Part shown: piece after piece, positions 25,171 through 33,535 of the stretch
Position numbering within the stretch: the stretch's first letter is position 1
How the letters are laid out: each line of letters starts with the position of its first letter
From: Eubacteriales bacterium
Lineage (GTDB): Bacteria > Bacillota_A > Clostridia > Lachnospirales > Lachnospiraceae
Direction of reading: 5' to 3'
NCBI GenBank assembly: GCA_030527765.1
Contig: JAUNAE010000003.1
Coordinates: 1-34,302, forward strand
Length of the DNA stretch: 34,302 nt
Translations under genes and position numbers: made by a program
Notes under the pieces: generated by a model
What the model was told of the DNA's origin: nothing
Seen by the model: only the letters and a program-made list of their open reading frames with translations
Databases searched by the model: none

Positions 25171-28100
25171 TTATCCAACCAGATATACAGAACTGTATCC
25201 GTTGCAGAAGTCCATATACTCCAGAGACGGATCATCCACAAAGATATCTACCCAGTTCTGGTTATACATGTTTCTATCGCCATGGTCCTCGATCGTATAA
25301 ATATGACCGTTTACCACGATTCTGTCACCGAAGGATAAGCCCAGTCTTGTCATCGTCGCTTCGGATACAGCAACTGTTCTTCCAGCCACCAACGGAGCGC
25401 CACTTGCAGTTTTACCAACATATGGTCCCTGATCCGCCGGTGTATCTGCATACGCTGTAATTCTCCAGACTCCCAGGTCTCGTAGTGTTACGCCAGACAG
25501 ATCATCTGCTGCATACTTTCCTATACCTGTACCAGAAGTGGTTGCCTCAATGTTCACTTCCTCTGTTGATTCTTTGATTCCAAGTGCAGTCAAAGTCATC
25601 ACATATTCTTTGTCCTTCCAAAGCATCGGGAACTCATTCTGTCCTTCTCCCAACACTTTTTCGGACGGTTGGATACCAAATTCACATTCCTTAATAGGAA
25701 CTTTACGGAATGTTCCGTCCTCATAACCTATGACGACATTTTCCGGATTGATTGTATCGCCTAACCGCTTTACACCTGTGACATCCGGTTCGATATAAGA
25801 TATTGCAATCGGTTTAATGGTCAGTTTTTCTTCTCCGCTTGCTGTCTTTACTACGAGTTCTCTTGTCTCCATCAGCGGAGAAGATAAATCTCCTTCTATC
25901 TCGTCAATCTGGAGTTCTTCTTTTGTTCCATCCTTTTGTTCGACATAAGCATGAATCAATGTCGCTCTGGGACGATCTCCTTCATAGATTTCCCCATCAT
26001 ACGAAACTTGAATCTCATCTTCAGATTTCGTCTCTTCAGCTTCTTTGACAATTGTCTGCGGATGAATCACAAGATCTGTCTTTCCGTAAATTGTTTCAAT
26101 TGTCAGCATAAGATCTCCGGTGATTTCTCTTGGATTTGATATCTCATCACCTACTGTATAAGTCGTAATGAGTGTACCAACACCAGTGCTGTCAACCAGA
26201 ATGACCTGCACCTTGGATGGATCGAAAAGGTCTCCTCTGAAGCATTCTTCATAAGAGGCATGTACTTCCTTCTCTCCTTCTGCATCCGCTGAATCCTGAA
26301 GAAGATCCGTCTCTTCCTGCATGAATAAATTGTTTAGAACATTAGCAGAACCAGCAAGGCCGCCCTGAAGCACTCCATTTTCATCGAACTCAAAGAATCT
26401 ACCGTCGATTTCCTGCAGTTCAGTCAGCGCAATACCGTTACGATCAAAGAAGAAAATTTCTCCCTGAATCTTTTTCCATCCAGTGAGTCTCACACCATCT
26501 TCTCTGTAATAGACTCTTCCATAGGAGGTTTCGTTCCATCCAACTTGCAGATCGGTATCATTCAGATCTCCTATCTGCTCCTCTTTCTGCAAGACGCCAT
26601 TCTCATTAAAGAAGTAAACAGATCCATCAATGACTGCGTTTCCTACTTTTAAACCGTCTTCTGTGGCGTAGTAGGTATCACCATTCCATTCCACCCAGCC
26701 AAGCTGTAAATGCCCTTCTTCATCTGCCACATAGTTGACGCCATCGTAAGTGAACTTTCCTGTACACAATTTGCCCTGTTTAGAAAAGTAATACCCTTCT
26801 CCGTCAATTTCTGTATAGCCGATCGCAGCATTTCCGTTCGGAAGAAAATAATACCGATCATCAGCAATGGTCTGCCATCCTGTAACAATGCTTCCATCTT
26901 CTGCCGTACAGACAATACCTTCCGATGTCTGATGAAGTCCTTCTGCTCCTGACACTCCGTTCTCGTCAAAGAAATACCAGGTTCCTTCGATCTGTTCCTT
27001 GCCAGTTACAAGTGTTCCATCATCGGTGTAGTACTGTTTTCCAGAGTCGGTGTCTATCCATCCGATATTCTGTGGAGTTGCTTCCTGTGCCTCTGTATCT
27101 GCTACTGTTCCCCGTCGCGCCCGTACATTCGGCTGTTCCAGCGCATCTTCCGCAACTGACTCTGTTTCTACGATAGAAACCTGTGATTCATCAATAACTT
27201 GATCCAGATTAACAAGAACTCCATCTTCTGGTTCATCTTCATCTTCCGTAGACGATGTTGAATCAACCATGTTCTCTTCGTCTTCGTCGTAGATGACAGG
27301 TTCAGGCTCAGACACAGGCTCTTCGACTTCAACTTCTGTCATTTCACTTTCAACCTGCTCAATCGTGACGTTATCGATCTCAATAATGGGATTGAATATA
27401 TCTGTCACTTCATTTGAACCTTCGACGCCCGGAACCTTGGTATCCTCGATGACAGGCTGTATAGTTTCTTCTATTACAACTGGATCTTCTTCTATTGTTT
27501 CTTCTGTTACAGTCGGACTTGCTTCCAGAATTTCTAAGGTTCCGAAACCTGATACACCTTCTACTACTGCGTCTTCTCCGGGAGTCGATCCCGTTACTCC
27601 TACCACCCCACCATCGCCGGTCAAGCTTCCTGATCCAGAAACGCCTTCCACCTTCACTGCATCTGCGTCCGTAATATCGAGTCCGGTTGCTGCTCCGGTA
27701 ATTTTCTGCAGCAAGTTTTTATAGTAGGTATCAGTACTATCGACATCCTCAAAGGAATCTCCACTTGAGATATAAGTCACATTCTCTGAAAGAATGCTCT
27801 GCAGCAGTTGATTATTATCCGGTGACACACAAACTGTTTCGATTCCTCGTGCATCCCACTCTTTTGCCTTTTCGTTGATTAAAGATGCATAGGATGAAGC
27901 TGCTACGGGTTCCTGATCATCTACCATGATGACCACCGTCGTATGCTCGCTAAAATCTTCTTCAATCTTAGAGAGCGCACTCTCCATCCATTTATAATCT
28001 GCAGACCTGTTAAAGTACCACGTGCATCCTGCGGATCCGATTACGCTATACATCGATTCCGCCTGCTCATTTCCAACAATAATGATTTTCTGATCGGATT

Positions 28101-28179
28101 TAGCAGATGCTGCCGTAGAGATACTCCCAGCAAAAATAGTCATCGCTAAAACCAGCTTTTTCCAATCTCGTTTAAACAT
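25171..28179 (-). CDS. Secreted wall-binding protein with 3D domain
   Basis: A 1002-residue exported protein. After the signal peptide (about residues 1-24) comes a Rossmann-like region (about 30-180, KIIIVGNEQAESMY, TTVVIMVDDQEP) resembling SGNH-type or other alpha/beta hydrolase folds, without a clear catalytic set. A long acidic linker follows, then about nine cell-wall-binding repeats (about 370-605, with WYFFDENG, YYFSKQG and VYFFNENG units). Ig-like beta repeats (about 640-890) precede the C-terminal 3D domain (about 900-1002), whose DHGDRNMYNQNWVDIFVDD holds the Asp residues of the family and of MltA-like lytic enzymes. It probably attaches the apparatus to the wall or helps cut it. 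I chose ATG 28179 because GGTGAGGATC lies just upstream; the reading could extend 35 residues upstream but would lose the clean signal peptide. It is the first gene of the core T4SS operon. Confidence 0.8.
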   Translation of the reverse strand: MFKRDWKKLVLAMTIFAGSISTAASAKSDQKIIIVGNEQAESMYSVIGSAGCTWYFNRSADYKWMESALSKIEEDFSEHTTVVIMVDDQEPVAASSYASLINEKAKEWDARGIETVCVSPDNNQLLQSILSENVTYISSGDSFEDVDSTDTYYKNLLQKITGAATGLDITDADAVKVEGVSGSGSLTGDGGVVGVTGSTPGEDAVVEGVSGFGTLEILEASPTVTEETIEEDPVVIEETIQPVIEDTKVPGVEGSNEVTDIFNPIIEIDNVTIEQVESEMTEVEVEEPVSEPEPVIYDEDEENMVDSTSSTEDEDEPEDGVLVNLDQVIDESQVSIVETESVAEDALEQPNVRARRGTVADTEAQEATPQNIGWIDTDSGKQYYTDDGTLVTGKEQIEGTWYFFDENGVSGAEGLHQTSEGIVCTAEDGSIVTGWQTIADDRYYFLPNGNAAIGYTEIDGEGYYFSKQGKLCTGKFTYDGVNYVADEEGHLQLGWVEWNGDTYYATEDGLKVGNAVIDGSVYFFNENGVLQKEEQIGDLNDTDLQVGWNETSYGRVYYREDGVRLTGWKKIQGEIFFFDRNGIALTELQEIDGRFFEFDENGVLQGGLAGSANVLNNLFMQEETDLLQDSADAEGEKEVHASYEECFRGDLFDPSKVQVILVDSTGVGTLITTYTVGDEISNPREITGDLMLTIETIYGKTDLVIHPQTIVKEAEETKSEDEIQVSYDGEIYEGDRPRATLIHAYVEQKDGTKEELQIDEIEGDLSSPLMETRELVVKTASGEEKLTIKPIAISYIEPDVTGVKRLGDTINPENVVIGYEDGTFRKVPIKECEFGIQPSEKVLGEGQNEFPMLWKDKEYVMTLTALGIKESTEEVNIEATTSGTGIGKYAADDLSGVTLRDLGVWRITAYADTPADQGPYVGKTASGAPLVAGRTVAVSEATMTRLGLSFGDRIVVNGHIYTIEDHGDRNMYNQNWVDIFVDDPSLEYMDFCNGYSSVYLVG

Positions 28180-28218
28180 ACGATCCTCACCTGATGTGCG
28201 GTTATTTATCTCTCTACT

Positions 28219-28250
28219 TTTAATATGGAAAAAAATCTTTTTTGTTTCGG
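28219..28250 (-). promoter_or_regulatory. Conserved transfer promoter block, copy C
   Basis: Minus-strand CCGAAACA, an A run, GATTTTT, TT, then CCATATTA, 40 bases before the ATG of the 3D-domain protein. GCTCAAAG lies just upstream, as before copy B. The -10-like element is TATTAA, the weakest of the four main copies. It probably drives the operon from here to VirD4. Confidence 0.65.
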
Positions 28251-28290
28251 ACTTTGAGCCGCTTAAAATGCAAAAATGGTACAAATTGGG

Positions 28291-30333
28291 TTAAATCACG
28301 GGAGTTCTGGTCATAACTGAGCGATTGCTCGAAATATATACTAACACCTGATCGTCTCTACCTGCTGATTCTACGATGGATTTTGCGTACTCGTCGTATC
28401 GACCGGACCGAATCAAATAATCAACAAGGATGAGTTTGGATACATACTCCGGGACCACTTTTCCTGCTATTGTATGGATTTTGCCAGATTCAGCCAGACC
28501 ATTTTCCAGATCAATCCGAAGCACACGGTAAGCAGACACAGCATAAATCTCCGGTTCTGTATCAGGCTCCACGGCTACTGGATTACCGTTTTTATCGGAA
28601 ATCATGGAAACGATATACTGATCCTTTGTTTCTGACTCCGTCACCTCAAATAATCCTTTTTCGATATAGAGTGTCAACTCATCTAATTCGTCAGAAGTCA
28701 AACGGGATCCCGGTAAAATCATCTGGTAGGATAGACTTCGATCCAGATCCACTTTTCGTTTATTTTCGTGATACTCTTTACGCTGCTCAATGATCTGCTG
28801 CTTATCTGTCGCCATCAGATACTTGATATAAGCAGCAATAACATAGGGGCATTCATGGTACAAACAATCTTCTGCGTGCTCACATCTGGTTAAGATTGAT
28901 TCTGAACCTGTCTGTTTTCTGAAGTGCTTAATTTCAATACGATCTTCATCCCGGATGGAATCGTTATTTAAAATCAAGACCTGCATCAGCATCTTTGCCC
29001 CGACAAGATCCTGCTTTTCCGTTTTATGACAAAATGCCGGAAACTCATACCGCAGCTTAGGTTCGTCACACTGCAGGAATCGAATCTTCTTTGCAATTCT
29101 GCAAAGAATGTTGAAGTAGCTTTCCGGGATCTCCGATAAATTCTTTTTCGGAGTCCAATGCAAATCGGCAGGACCATAGCTGTTCTTGAATTCAATCTGC
29201 TCTGTCTCTGATTCTGCTTCCGTTGTCGGCTTGCCTGTAACAGAGGATGGCTCTTTTTCTTTTAAGGGCTCCGTTTCATTCTTCACAACTTTTTCCCTCT
29301 TCTTTTTTGATACAAGCGGAAGCGATTTCAGAAATGTTCCGGATATCTTCTTATTTTCTTCTTCGGAAGGAACCGCCTCTGTCTCTTTAGCAAGAGTTGT
29401 TTTTTCTTCCTGCTCCTTTTCAACAGCAGCTGCCTTTGAGACGTCTTTCTTTTCTTTTTCCCTTATCGTATTTTCTTGTTCTAAGTTCGTTTGATTTTTT
29501 CCCGGGGAAAAAATAGCTGCATCATTCTTTTTCTTCTGTTGCTGTTGTTCATCTACACGAACTTCATCTCTATTTTTTCTCCTCTCGTTTTTTTCAACCG
29601 CCTTCTTTTCTTGAGCTGAATCCGTATCTTTCTTATTTGCTACAGCAGCCTCATCGTTCTCCTGTGTTCTTCTATCTTTCGGCTTATGCTTCTTCTTTTT
29701 ATTTGCACTCACCTGTTCTGTATTTTTTCCCGGGGAAAAATCTCTTTCTTCTGTCTTTTTCTCCTTAGTATTTTTCTCTCCGGACTTCTTTTCATCTTCC
29801 TGACGTGGTTCCTCTTTTATCACATTTGACAGTAATGACATATACCAATGGAATCCAGGCATCACGGCTTTCTTAATCTCATCCCAATAGATACGATAAT
29901 CCGACAAATAAGAATCGCTTTCAGGATTGGAAAGCAATTGTCTTCTCGCCTCATCCAAATGAGAATAATCTATCGAAATCGTTTTGGGCCGATCGTCTTC
30001 CGTCTCGGTCTTTTCAGGCATCGTAAATGCTACAACCCATTTACTTCCATCGCGCCCATAAATATCCTTACCAGCTTTGTAATGTTCATCAACAATTTCA
30101 CCCGTATCCAGGTCATATTCTGTCCATGCAAAAGGCGGATGCATTTTCACTATATTTCCTTCAATCAGAATGTCCGATCCTTTTTCTGCATAATAAGAAA
30201 ACGTGACAAGCGTGTATTTCTTATCTCTGCCTCGTCTTATCATGGGTGGGCTTTTCATTAATTTTCCATCTCCTGCCCCATCAGGTTTGGAGATTTTCGG
30301 AATCATACTGTTGATTTCAGATGACGGTAACAA
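28291..30333 (-). CDS. Charged cytosolic protein with Cys/His cluster, unrecognised
   Basis: A 680-residue soluble protein. The N-terminal ~150 residues are a small folded domain (KYTLVTFSYYAEKGSDILIEG, then AWTEYDLDTGEIVDEHY). Residues about 180-390 are a lysine/glutamate-rich low-complexity linker. The C-terminal ~290 residues look folded and contain a possible zinc site CEHAEDCLYHECPY. No family recognised. Start: TTG 30333, because GGAGGG lies seven bases upstream, directly after the stop of the VirB11-type gene. Longer readings overlap that gene. Two copies of the 17-bp palindrome lie inside the linker and encode FSPGKN each time. Confidence 0.7.
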   Translation of the reverse strand: MLPSSEINSMIPKISKPDGAGDGKLMKSPPMIRRGRDKKYTLVTFSYYAEKGSDILIEGNIVKMHPPFAWTEYDLDTGEIVDEHYKAGKDIYGRDGSKWVVAFTMPEKTETEDDRPKTISIDYSHLDEARRQLLSNPESDSYLSDYRIYWDEIKKAVMPGFHWYMSLLSNVIKEEPRQEDEKKSGEKNTKEKKTEERDFSPGKNTEQVSANKKKKHKPKDRRTQENDEAAVANKKDTDSAQEKKAVEKNERRKNRDEVRVDEQQQQKKKNDAAIFSPGKNQTNLEQENTIREKEKKDVSKAAAVEKEQEEKTTLAKETEAVPSEEENKKISGTFLKSLPLVSKKKREKVVKNETEPLKEKEPSSVTGKPTTEAESETEQIEFKNSYGPADLHWTPKKNLSEIPESYFNILCRIAKKIRFLQCDEPKLRYEFPAFCHKTEKQDLVGAKMLMQVLILNNDSIRDEDRIEIKHFRKQTGSESILTRCEHAEDCLYHECPYVIAAYIKYLMATDKQQIIEQRKEYHENKRKVDLDRSLSYQMILPGSRLTSDELDELTLYIEKGLFEVTESETKDQYIVSMISDKNGNPVAVEPDTEPEIYAVSAYRVLRIDLENGLAESGKIHTIAGKVVPEYVSKLILVDYLIRSGRYDEYAKSIVESAGRDDQVLVYISSNRSVMTRTPVI
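29495..29513. repeat. 17-bp palindrome copy within a coding linker
   Basis: Six T, CCCGGGG, six A: a perfect copy of TTTTTCCCSGGGAAAAA, extended by one pair. It encodes IFSPGKN in the minus-strand protein. See the intergenic array at 33536-34273. Confidence 0.9.
29723..29740. repeat. 17-bp palindrome copy within the same linker
   Basis: A second perfect copy (TTTTTCCCGGGGAAAAA), 228 bp from the previous one and encoding DFSPGKN. Identical bases in the same reading register suggest either duplication of the site or selection on the DNA. Confidence 0.9.
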
Positions 30334-30346
30334 CTCTCTTCCCTCC

Positions 30347-32155
30347 TTATTTTTCTGCATTTTCCCTGCGATAAACAACTCTGTAAATCGGTGCCTTCTT
30401 TTCTTCGGACCATCCAACTACTTCTGATATTTCCTGCACCTTGAAGTCCTGCAAATATACAATTGTTTTAAAACTGACAATCATTCTCATTGCCTGCTCA
30501 TAGGAAGAAACATACGCACCTCTCATTGCCAAGTCTGCCATCTTGTCAATTGTCTGCGTTGAGCTCGGACTATGAATCGTAATTGCTGTACGACAGCCTG
30601 AATTTGATAACGTGATTGCAGAACAGATCTCGGCGCCCTTCGCCTCACCAATGATGAAGACATCTGCACCTGTTACAAGCGCCAACTGTCCTAATGATTC
30701 CAGCGTACATGCCTGTTCTCCCTTTTGAGGGTAATTAACCACGTGTTCTACCATCACACCTTTGCGATAAGCAAACAATTCATCGTTCTCCTGAATAACC
30801 AGAATCTCTGCTGATTGCTCGTATGCATCCTCCATAAACCAATTCAGCATGACAGTCTTTCCGCTCTGTGGTGGACCTGCAAATACAATTCCCATTGCAT
30901 CACGATCTCTACCGCGATCAATCAGATAATCTCTGATCTTTTCATCCATCATGCCAAGCCGGATCAAATCATCCGACATCAGCTTCTTCTTTGCTTCCTT
31001 TCGGATGTGAATGATTGGGAACCCGGTTGATGTCACATAAGGTGCTGTGATGGTATAGCGCAAAATGTACTGTGAATCGTGTTCGTCTGTAAATGTCTGG
31101 GACGGTATTCTCAGATCGATGTTATTTTTCACGGCAACGCTTTTAACGAATCGAATGTAGTCTTCTACTCCGATAAAGGTCACATTCGATAAATATGCTT
31201 TACCTCCTACACGAACACGAATTGAATCAGGGGCTGTAATCTTAACGTCTGAAATTTTCGGATCGTCAATAAGATCCTGCACGATATACAGTTCAAACAA
31301 TGCTCTGTTTAACTTACTGTTAAGCGCAGGTAGATCTTCTCTCGGAAGTTTCTCTGTCTGGAGGAATGTCTTCTCTATAAAAGACGACATGACCAGATCA
31401 AAATCTTCTTTCTTTCTGCTGCCACGAATAACTGCATAATAAGTGTCTTTCTCAACTGTAGAGGCATAACGCATACAGGTTTGAAAGATTTGTATGAAAT
31501 CCTGATAAGGCAGCTTTGTCTGCAGCATCATGTCATGACGCAAAAGATCATAAATCAGCTCCCGACTATCATCGATCTCAGGAAGTTCTCTCTTAACATA
31601 ATGCTCGATCTGATTTAAGAATGGCTGCTCTTCTGTCGCGTTTTCATATATCTCATTCTGCTTTTCAAGTGCTTTTCGATGGGCTTCCCGCTCTGCGTCT
31701 GTATAATGAAATTTCGCAGTCTCCGGAATTTTTAAGCTTGATTTTCCTGGCTTTACTTTTCTTCTGTTTTTTTCCCCGAGAAAATCAAACACCCGAACAA
31801 TATTAGGCAGCTCTTTGTATGCTCTGATTAAGACAACTGCACACAAGTGGTCTCCGTCCATACCGGCACTGATTGATAAAATATCTGTCGGGGACTCTTC
31901 CTGATGTTCATCAAGAAACTCTTTTATTTTTTTGCAGAGATTATTTGCACCAATCGTAGAAACGTGCGAGCTTTGAAATAAGATCAACGGATGGATCCAT
32001 GGACCATCTTTATCGGGCAACACACGTTCCGCTAATTCTACATAGGATGTATTTCGCGCAAATGGAATTAATTCATTCTCCTGGTACGCTCTGTACTTTT
32101 TTTCTACATTACTTAATCCATTCGCTGATGTGATCTTAACTTTATAAATTCCCAT
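30347..32155 (-). CDS. virB11: VirB11/CpaF-family secretion ATPase with extended N-terminus
   Basis: A 602-residue ATPase. Residues about 1-200 are a specific N-terminal region of unknown role. The typical VirB11/CpaF core follows: FELYIVQDLIDDPKISDVKI (start of the N-terminal ATPase domain, about 275), Walker A FAGPPQSGKT (about 423-432), an Asp/Glu box around EILVIQENDELF, Walker B-like VFIIGEAKGAE (about 508-518), and a His-containing TAITIHSPSSTQTIDKMA. These hexameric enzymes power type IV secretion or pilus machines. No TadB/TadC or prepilin genes are nearby, which favours the T4SS reading. ATG 32155 has GAGG nine bases upstream and overlaps the end of the lipoprotein gene. A degenerate palindrome copy lies at 31769-31785. 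Confidence 0.88.
   Translation of the reverse strand: MGIYKVKITSANGLSNVEKKYRAYQENELIPFARNTSYVELAERVLPDKDGPWIHPLILFQSSHVSTIGANNLCKKIKEFLDEHQEESPTDILSISAGMDGDHLCAVVLIRAYKELPNIVRVFDFLGEKNRRKVKPGKSSLKIPETAKFHYTDAEREAHRKALEKQNEIYENATEEQPFLNQIEHYVKRELPEIDDSRELIYDLLRHDMMLQTKLPYQDFIQIFQTCMRYASTVEKDTYYAVIRGSRKKEDFDLVMSSFIEKTFLQTEKLPREDLPALNSKLNRALFELYIVQDLIDDPKISDVKITAPDSIRVRVGGKAYLSNVTFIGVEDYIRFVKSVAVKNNIDLRIPSQTFTDEHDSQYILRYTITAPYVTSTGFPIIHIRKEAKKKLMSDDLIRLGMMDEKIRDYLIDRGRDRDAMGIVFAGPPQSGKTVMLNWFMEDAYEQSAEILVIQENDELFAYRKGVMVEHVVNYPQKGEQACTLESLGQLALVTGADVFIIGEAKGAEICSAITLSNSGCRTAITIHSPSSTQTIDKMADLAMRGAYVSSYEQAMRMIVSFKTIVYLQDFKVQEISEVVGWSEEKKAPIYRVVYRRENAEK
31769..31785. repeat. Degenerate 17-bp palindrome within the VirB11-type gene
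   Basis: TTTTTCCCCGAGAAAAT has two departures from the consensus. It shares the CGAG centre with the right-most copy of the array (34257-34273). It encodes DFLGEKN in the N-terminal extension. Confidence 0.6.
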
Positions 32156-33368
32156 CAGACTCAACCTCAGCTACCGTTGATTTTTCTACGCTTATCGAAT
32201 AGTCAGCTCCATACAAGTCATCGATTTCTACACGGTACTGACCTGCTGTTAATGAAACATCCATGCTAAGCATTGCCTTTTCCGCATCTCTCGTGAAAGT
32301 ATAGGCTCCCGAGTTCGTAACAATCTTTGCCCTCGGATTCAGTGAAGTTCCTTCTGACACATTCCCCTTCTGGTCATCATACGTAATGGAAATCAGATAC
32401 ATGCCGTCATTATCGATGGTGACGTTTTCAACCTGCGTAGCGTTCTGATCCTCTGTGATGGTCTCTATTATTTCTTCATCTGTTTCCTTTGTCTTATCCA
32501 ATGCATTATTAGGTACATTGAAGTTCGTCACATCACTATAGGATTTGCTTCGCACAAGTCTAAACAATCCTGAGTGATTGCAGGAATAATATCCGGTATT
32601 CAGATTATCCGGTATATCAACTGCTACAAGTTCCCCATCATAATAGGTGTAATCGCTTGTTGTTTCGGAATCCATAGATGTCATTGCAATGACATCTGCC
32701 TTCAATGGATAAACGTACTTTTTCGATCCTACATAGATTTCTGCCTCGTAAGTTTTATCCTTTTCTAATCCATTGATGACTTTTCCCCTGGTCAGATTTC
32801 CTTCTTTCAGCTTTGCCCCACCAATCTTATCGATAATCGTGACATTCGAATTCAAACTAAATAACTTGTAAGCATCTGAATTTCTTGCGATTATTCCATC
32901 ATCCATAGTTTCTGATTTTGTGTTGATATAGAAGCGACCATTTCGCAATTGGTTGATGTCTGAAATACCTATCGTATATCCGACATACTCAAATCGTTCA
33001 AAAGTAAAATCCTGTGCAATCGCTGTATCAGACTTGATAATCAGCTGATCTCCTTCGTAAAGAGTTGGAATGTTGCTGAAATCCGCCTCCTTGTACCACA
33101 GCGTGCGTCCATTCCGATTTCCGCCACTTGAATCTGATGATGTGTCAAAATTCGCTTCTCTATAAATCGGCAGGTTATATACAACCGTTCCATCTTCATT
33201 GAAATTCTGCACATAGTATCGATCGTTTTCCAGTTCAGATACCTTTGTTACACTAGTTTTTTGCTTTACGGTTTGCGTCGGTGTACTTCTCGTTAATAGA
33301 GAACACCCTGAAAATGTTGTTGCTATGATCGTGAGTGCTGCGATTAATTTTAATCTTTGTTTTATCAT
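32142..33368 (-). CDS. Lipoprotein, first gene of the VirB11 operon
   Basis: A 408-residue protein with a lipoprotein signal: basic start, hydrophobic core (LIAALTIIATTF) and lipobox FSGC with the modified Cys at about residue 22. The mature protein is beta-rich and acidic, without a domain I can name. It contains tyrosine-rich strands (YYVQN, TYYDGELVAVDIP) and ends in a small beta domain (LTAGQYRVEIDDLYGADYSISV). It should sit on the outer face of the membrane and may act as a T4SS surface component paired with the VirB11-type ATPase, whose gene overlaps its end. Its start lacks a close ribosome site. GGGAGG lies about 45 bases upstream, separated by a 7-bp hairpin. Confidence 0.75.
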   Translation of the reverse strand: MIKQRLKLIAALTIIATTFSGCSLLTRSTPTQTVKQKTSVTKVSELENDRYYVQNFNEDGTVVYNLPIYREANFDTSSDSSGGNRNGRTLWYKEADFSNIPTLYEGDQLIIKSDTAIAQDFTFERFEYVGYTIGISDINQLRNGRFYINTKSETMDDGIIARNSDAYKLFSLNSNVTIIDKIGGAKLKEGNLTRGKVINGLEKDKTYEAEIYVGSKKYVYPLKADVIAMTSMDSETTSDYTYYDGELVAVDIPDNLNTGYYSCNHSGLFRLVRSKSYSDVTNFNVPNNALDKTKETDEEIIETITEDQNATQVENVTIDNDGMYLISITYDDQKGNVSEGTSLNPRAKIVTNSGAYTFTRDAEKAMLSMDVSLTAGQYRVEIDDLYGADYSISVEKSTVAEVESDGNL

Positions 33369-33379
33369 TCAAGTTAAGT

Positions 33380-33418
33380 CGATTCGTTTGCTAACTAGGC
33401 GAATCGGCATCCTCCCTT
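33380..33418 (-). promoter_or_regulatory. Leader with hairpin and short upstream ORF before the lipoprotein gene
   Basis: CGATTCG and CGAATCG (33380-33386 and 33400-33406) form a 7-bp stem between GGGAGG (33411-33416) and the lipoprotein ATG. An upstream ATG at once after that GGGAGG opens a 13-codon ORF whose TGA abuts the lipoprotein ATG (TGAATG). Either stem-mediated shortening of the spacer or coupled translation could start the gene. Confidence 0.35.
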
Positions 33419-33442
33419 CTACATTCAAAAATAGCTCCTACA

Positions 33443-33474
33443 TATAATATGGATGAAAATCTTTTTTGTTTTGG
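33443..33474 (-). promoter_or_regulatory. Conserved transfer promoter block, copy D
   Basis: Minus-strand AAAACA, an A run, GATTTTC, AT, then CCATATTATA, about 75 bases before the lipoprotein ATG. Over the core it matches copy B exactly. The 16-bp palindrome at 33474-33489 directly adjoins its upstream end. Confidence 0.7.
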
Positions 33475-33489
33475 TTTTCACGTGAAAAC
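33474..33489. promoter_or_regulatory. parS-like 16-bp palindrome
   Basis: GTTTTCACGTGAAAAC is a perfect palindrome. Its central 12 bases TTTCACGTGAAA equal the centre of the bacterial chromosomal parS site TGTTTCACGTGAAACA; the outer two bases on each side differ. It abuts promoter copy D, so it may be an operator, a partition-type site, or both. Confidence 0.55.
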
Positions 33490-33535
33490 TAAGTGCTTTT
33501 TATGCACGTTTGGGACATTTTTTTAAGAGTTTGAT

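Noticed and set aside
27293..27724. 143-codon serine/threonine-rich plus-strand frame
   Set aside because: Antisense shadow of the acidic linker of the 3D-domain protein.
30347..32155. Tad/CpaF pilus ATPase
   Set aside because: No TadB, TadC, prepilin or prepilin peptidase gene nearby, while a full T4SS set follows. VirB11 role preferred, though sequence alone cannot exclude CpaF ancestry.
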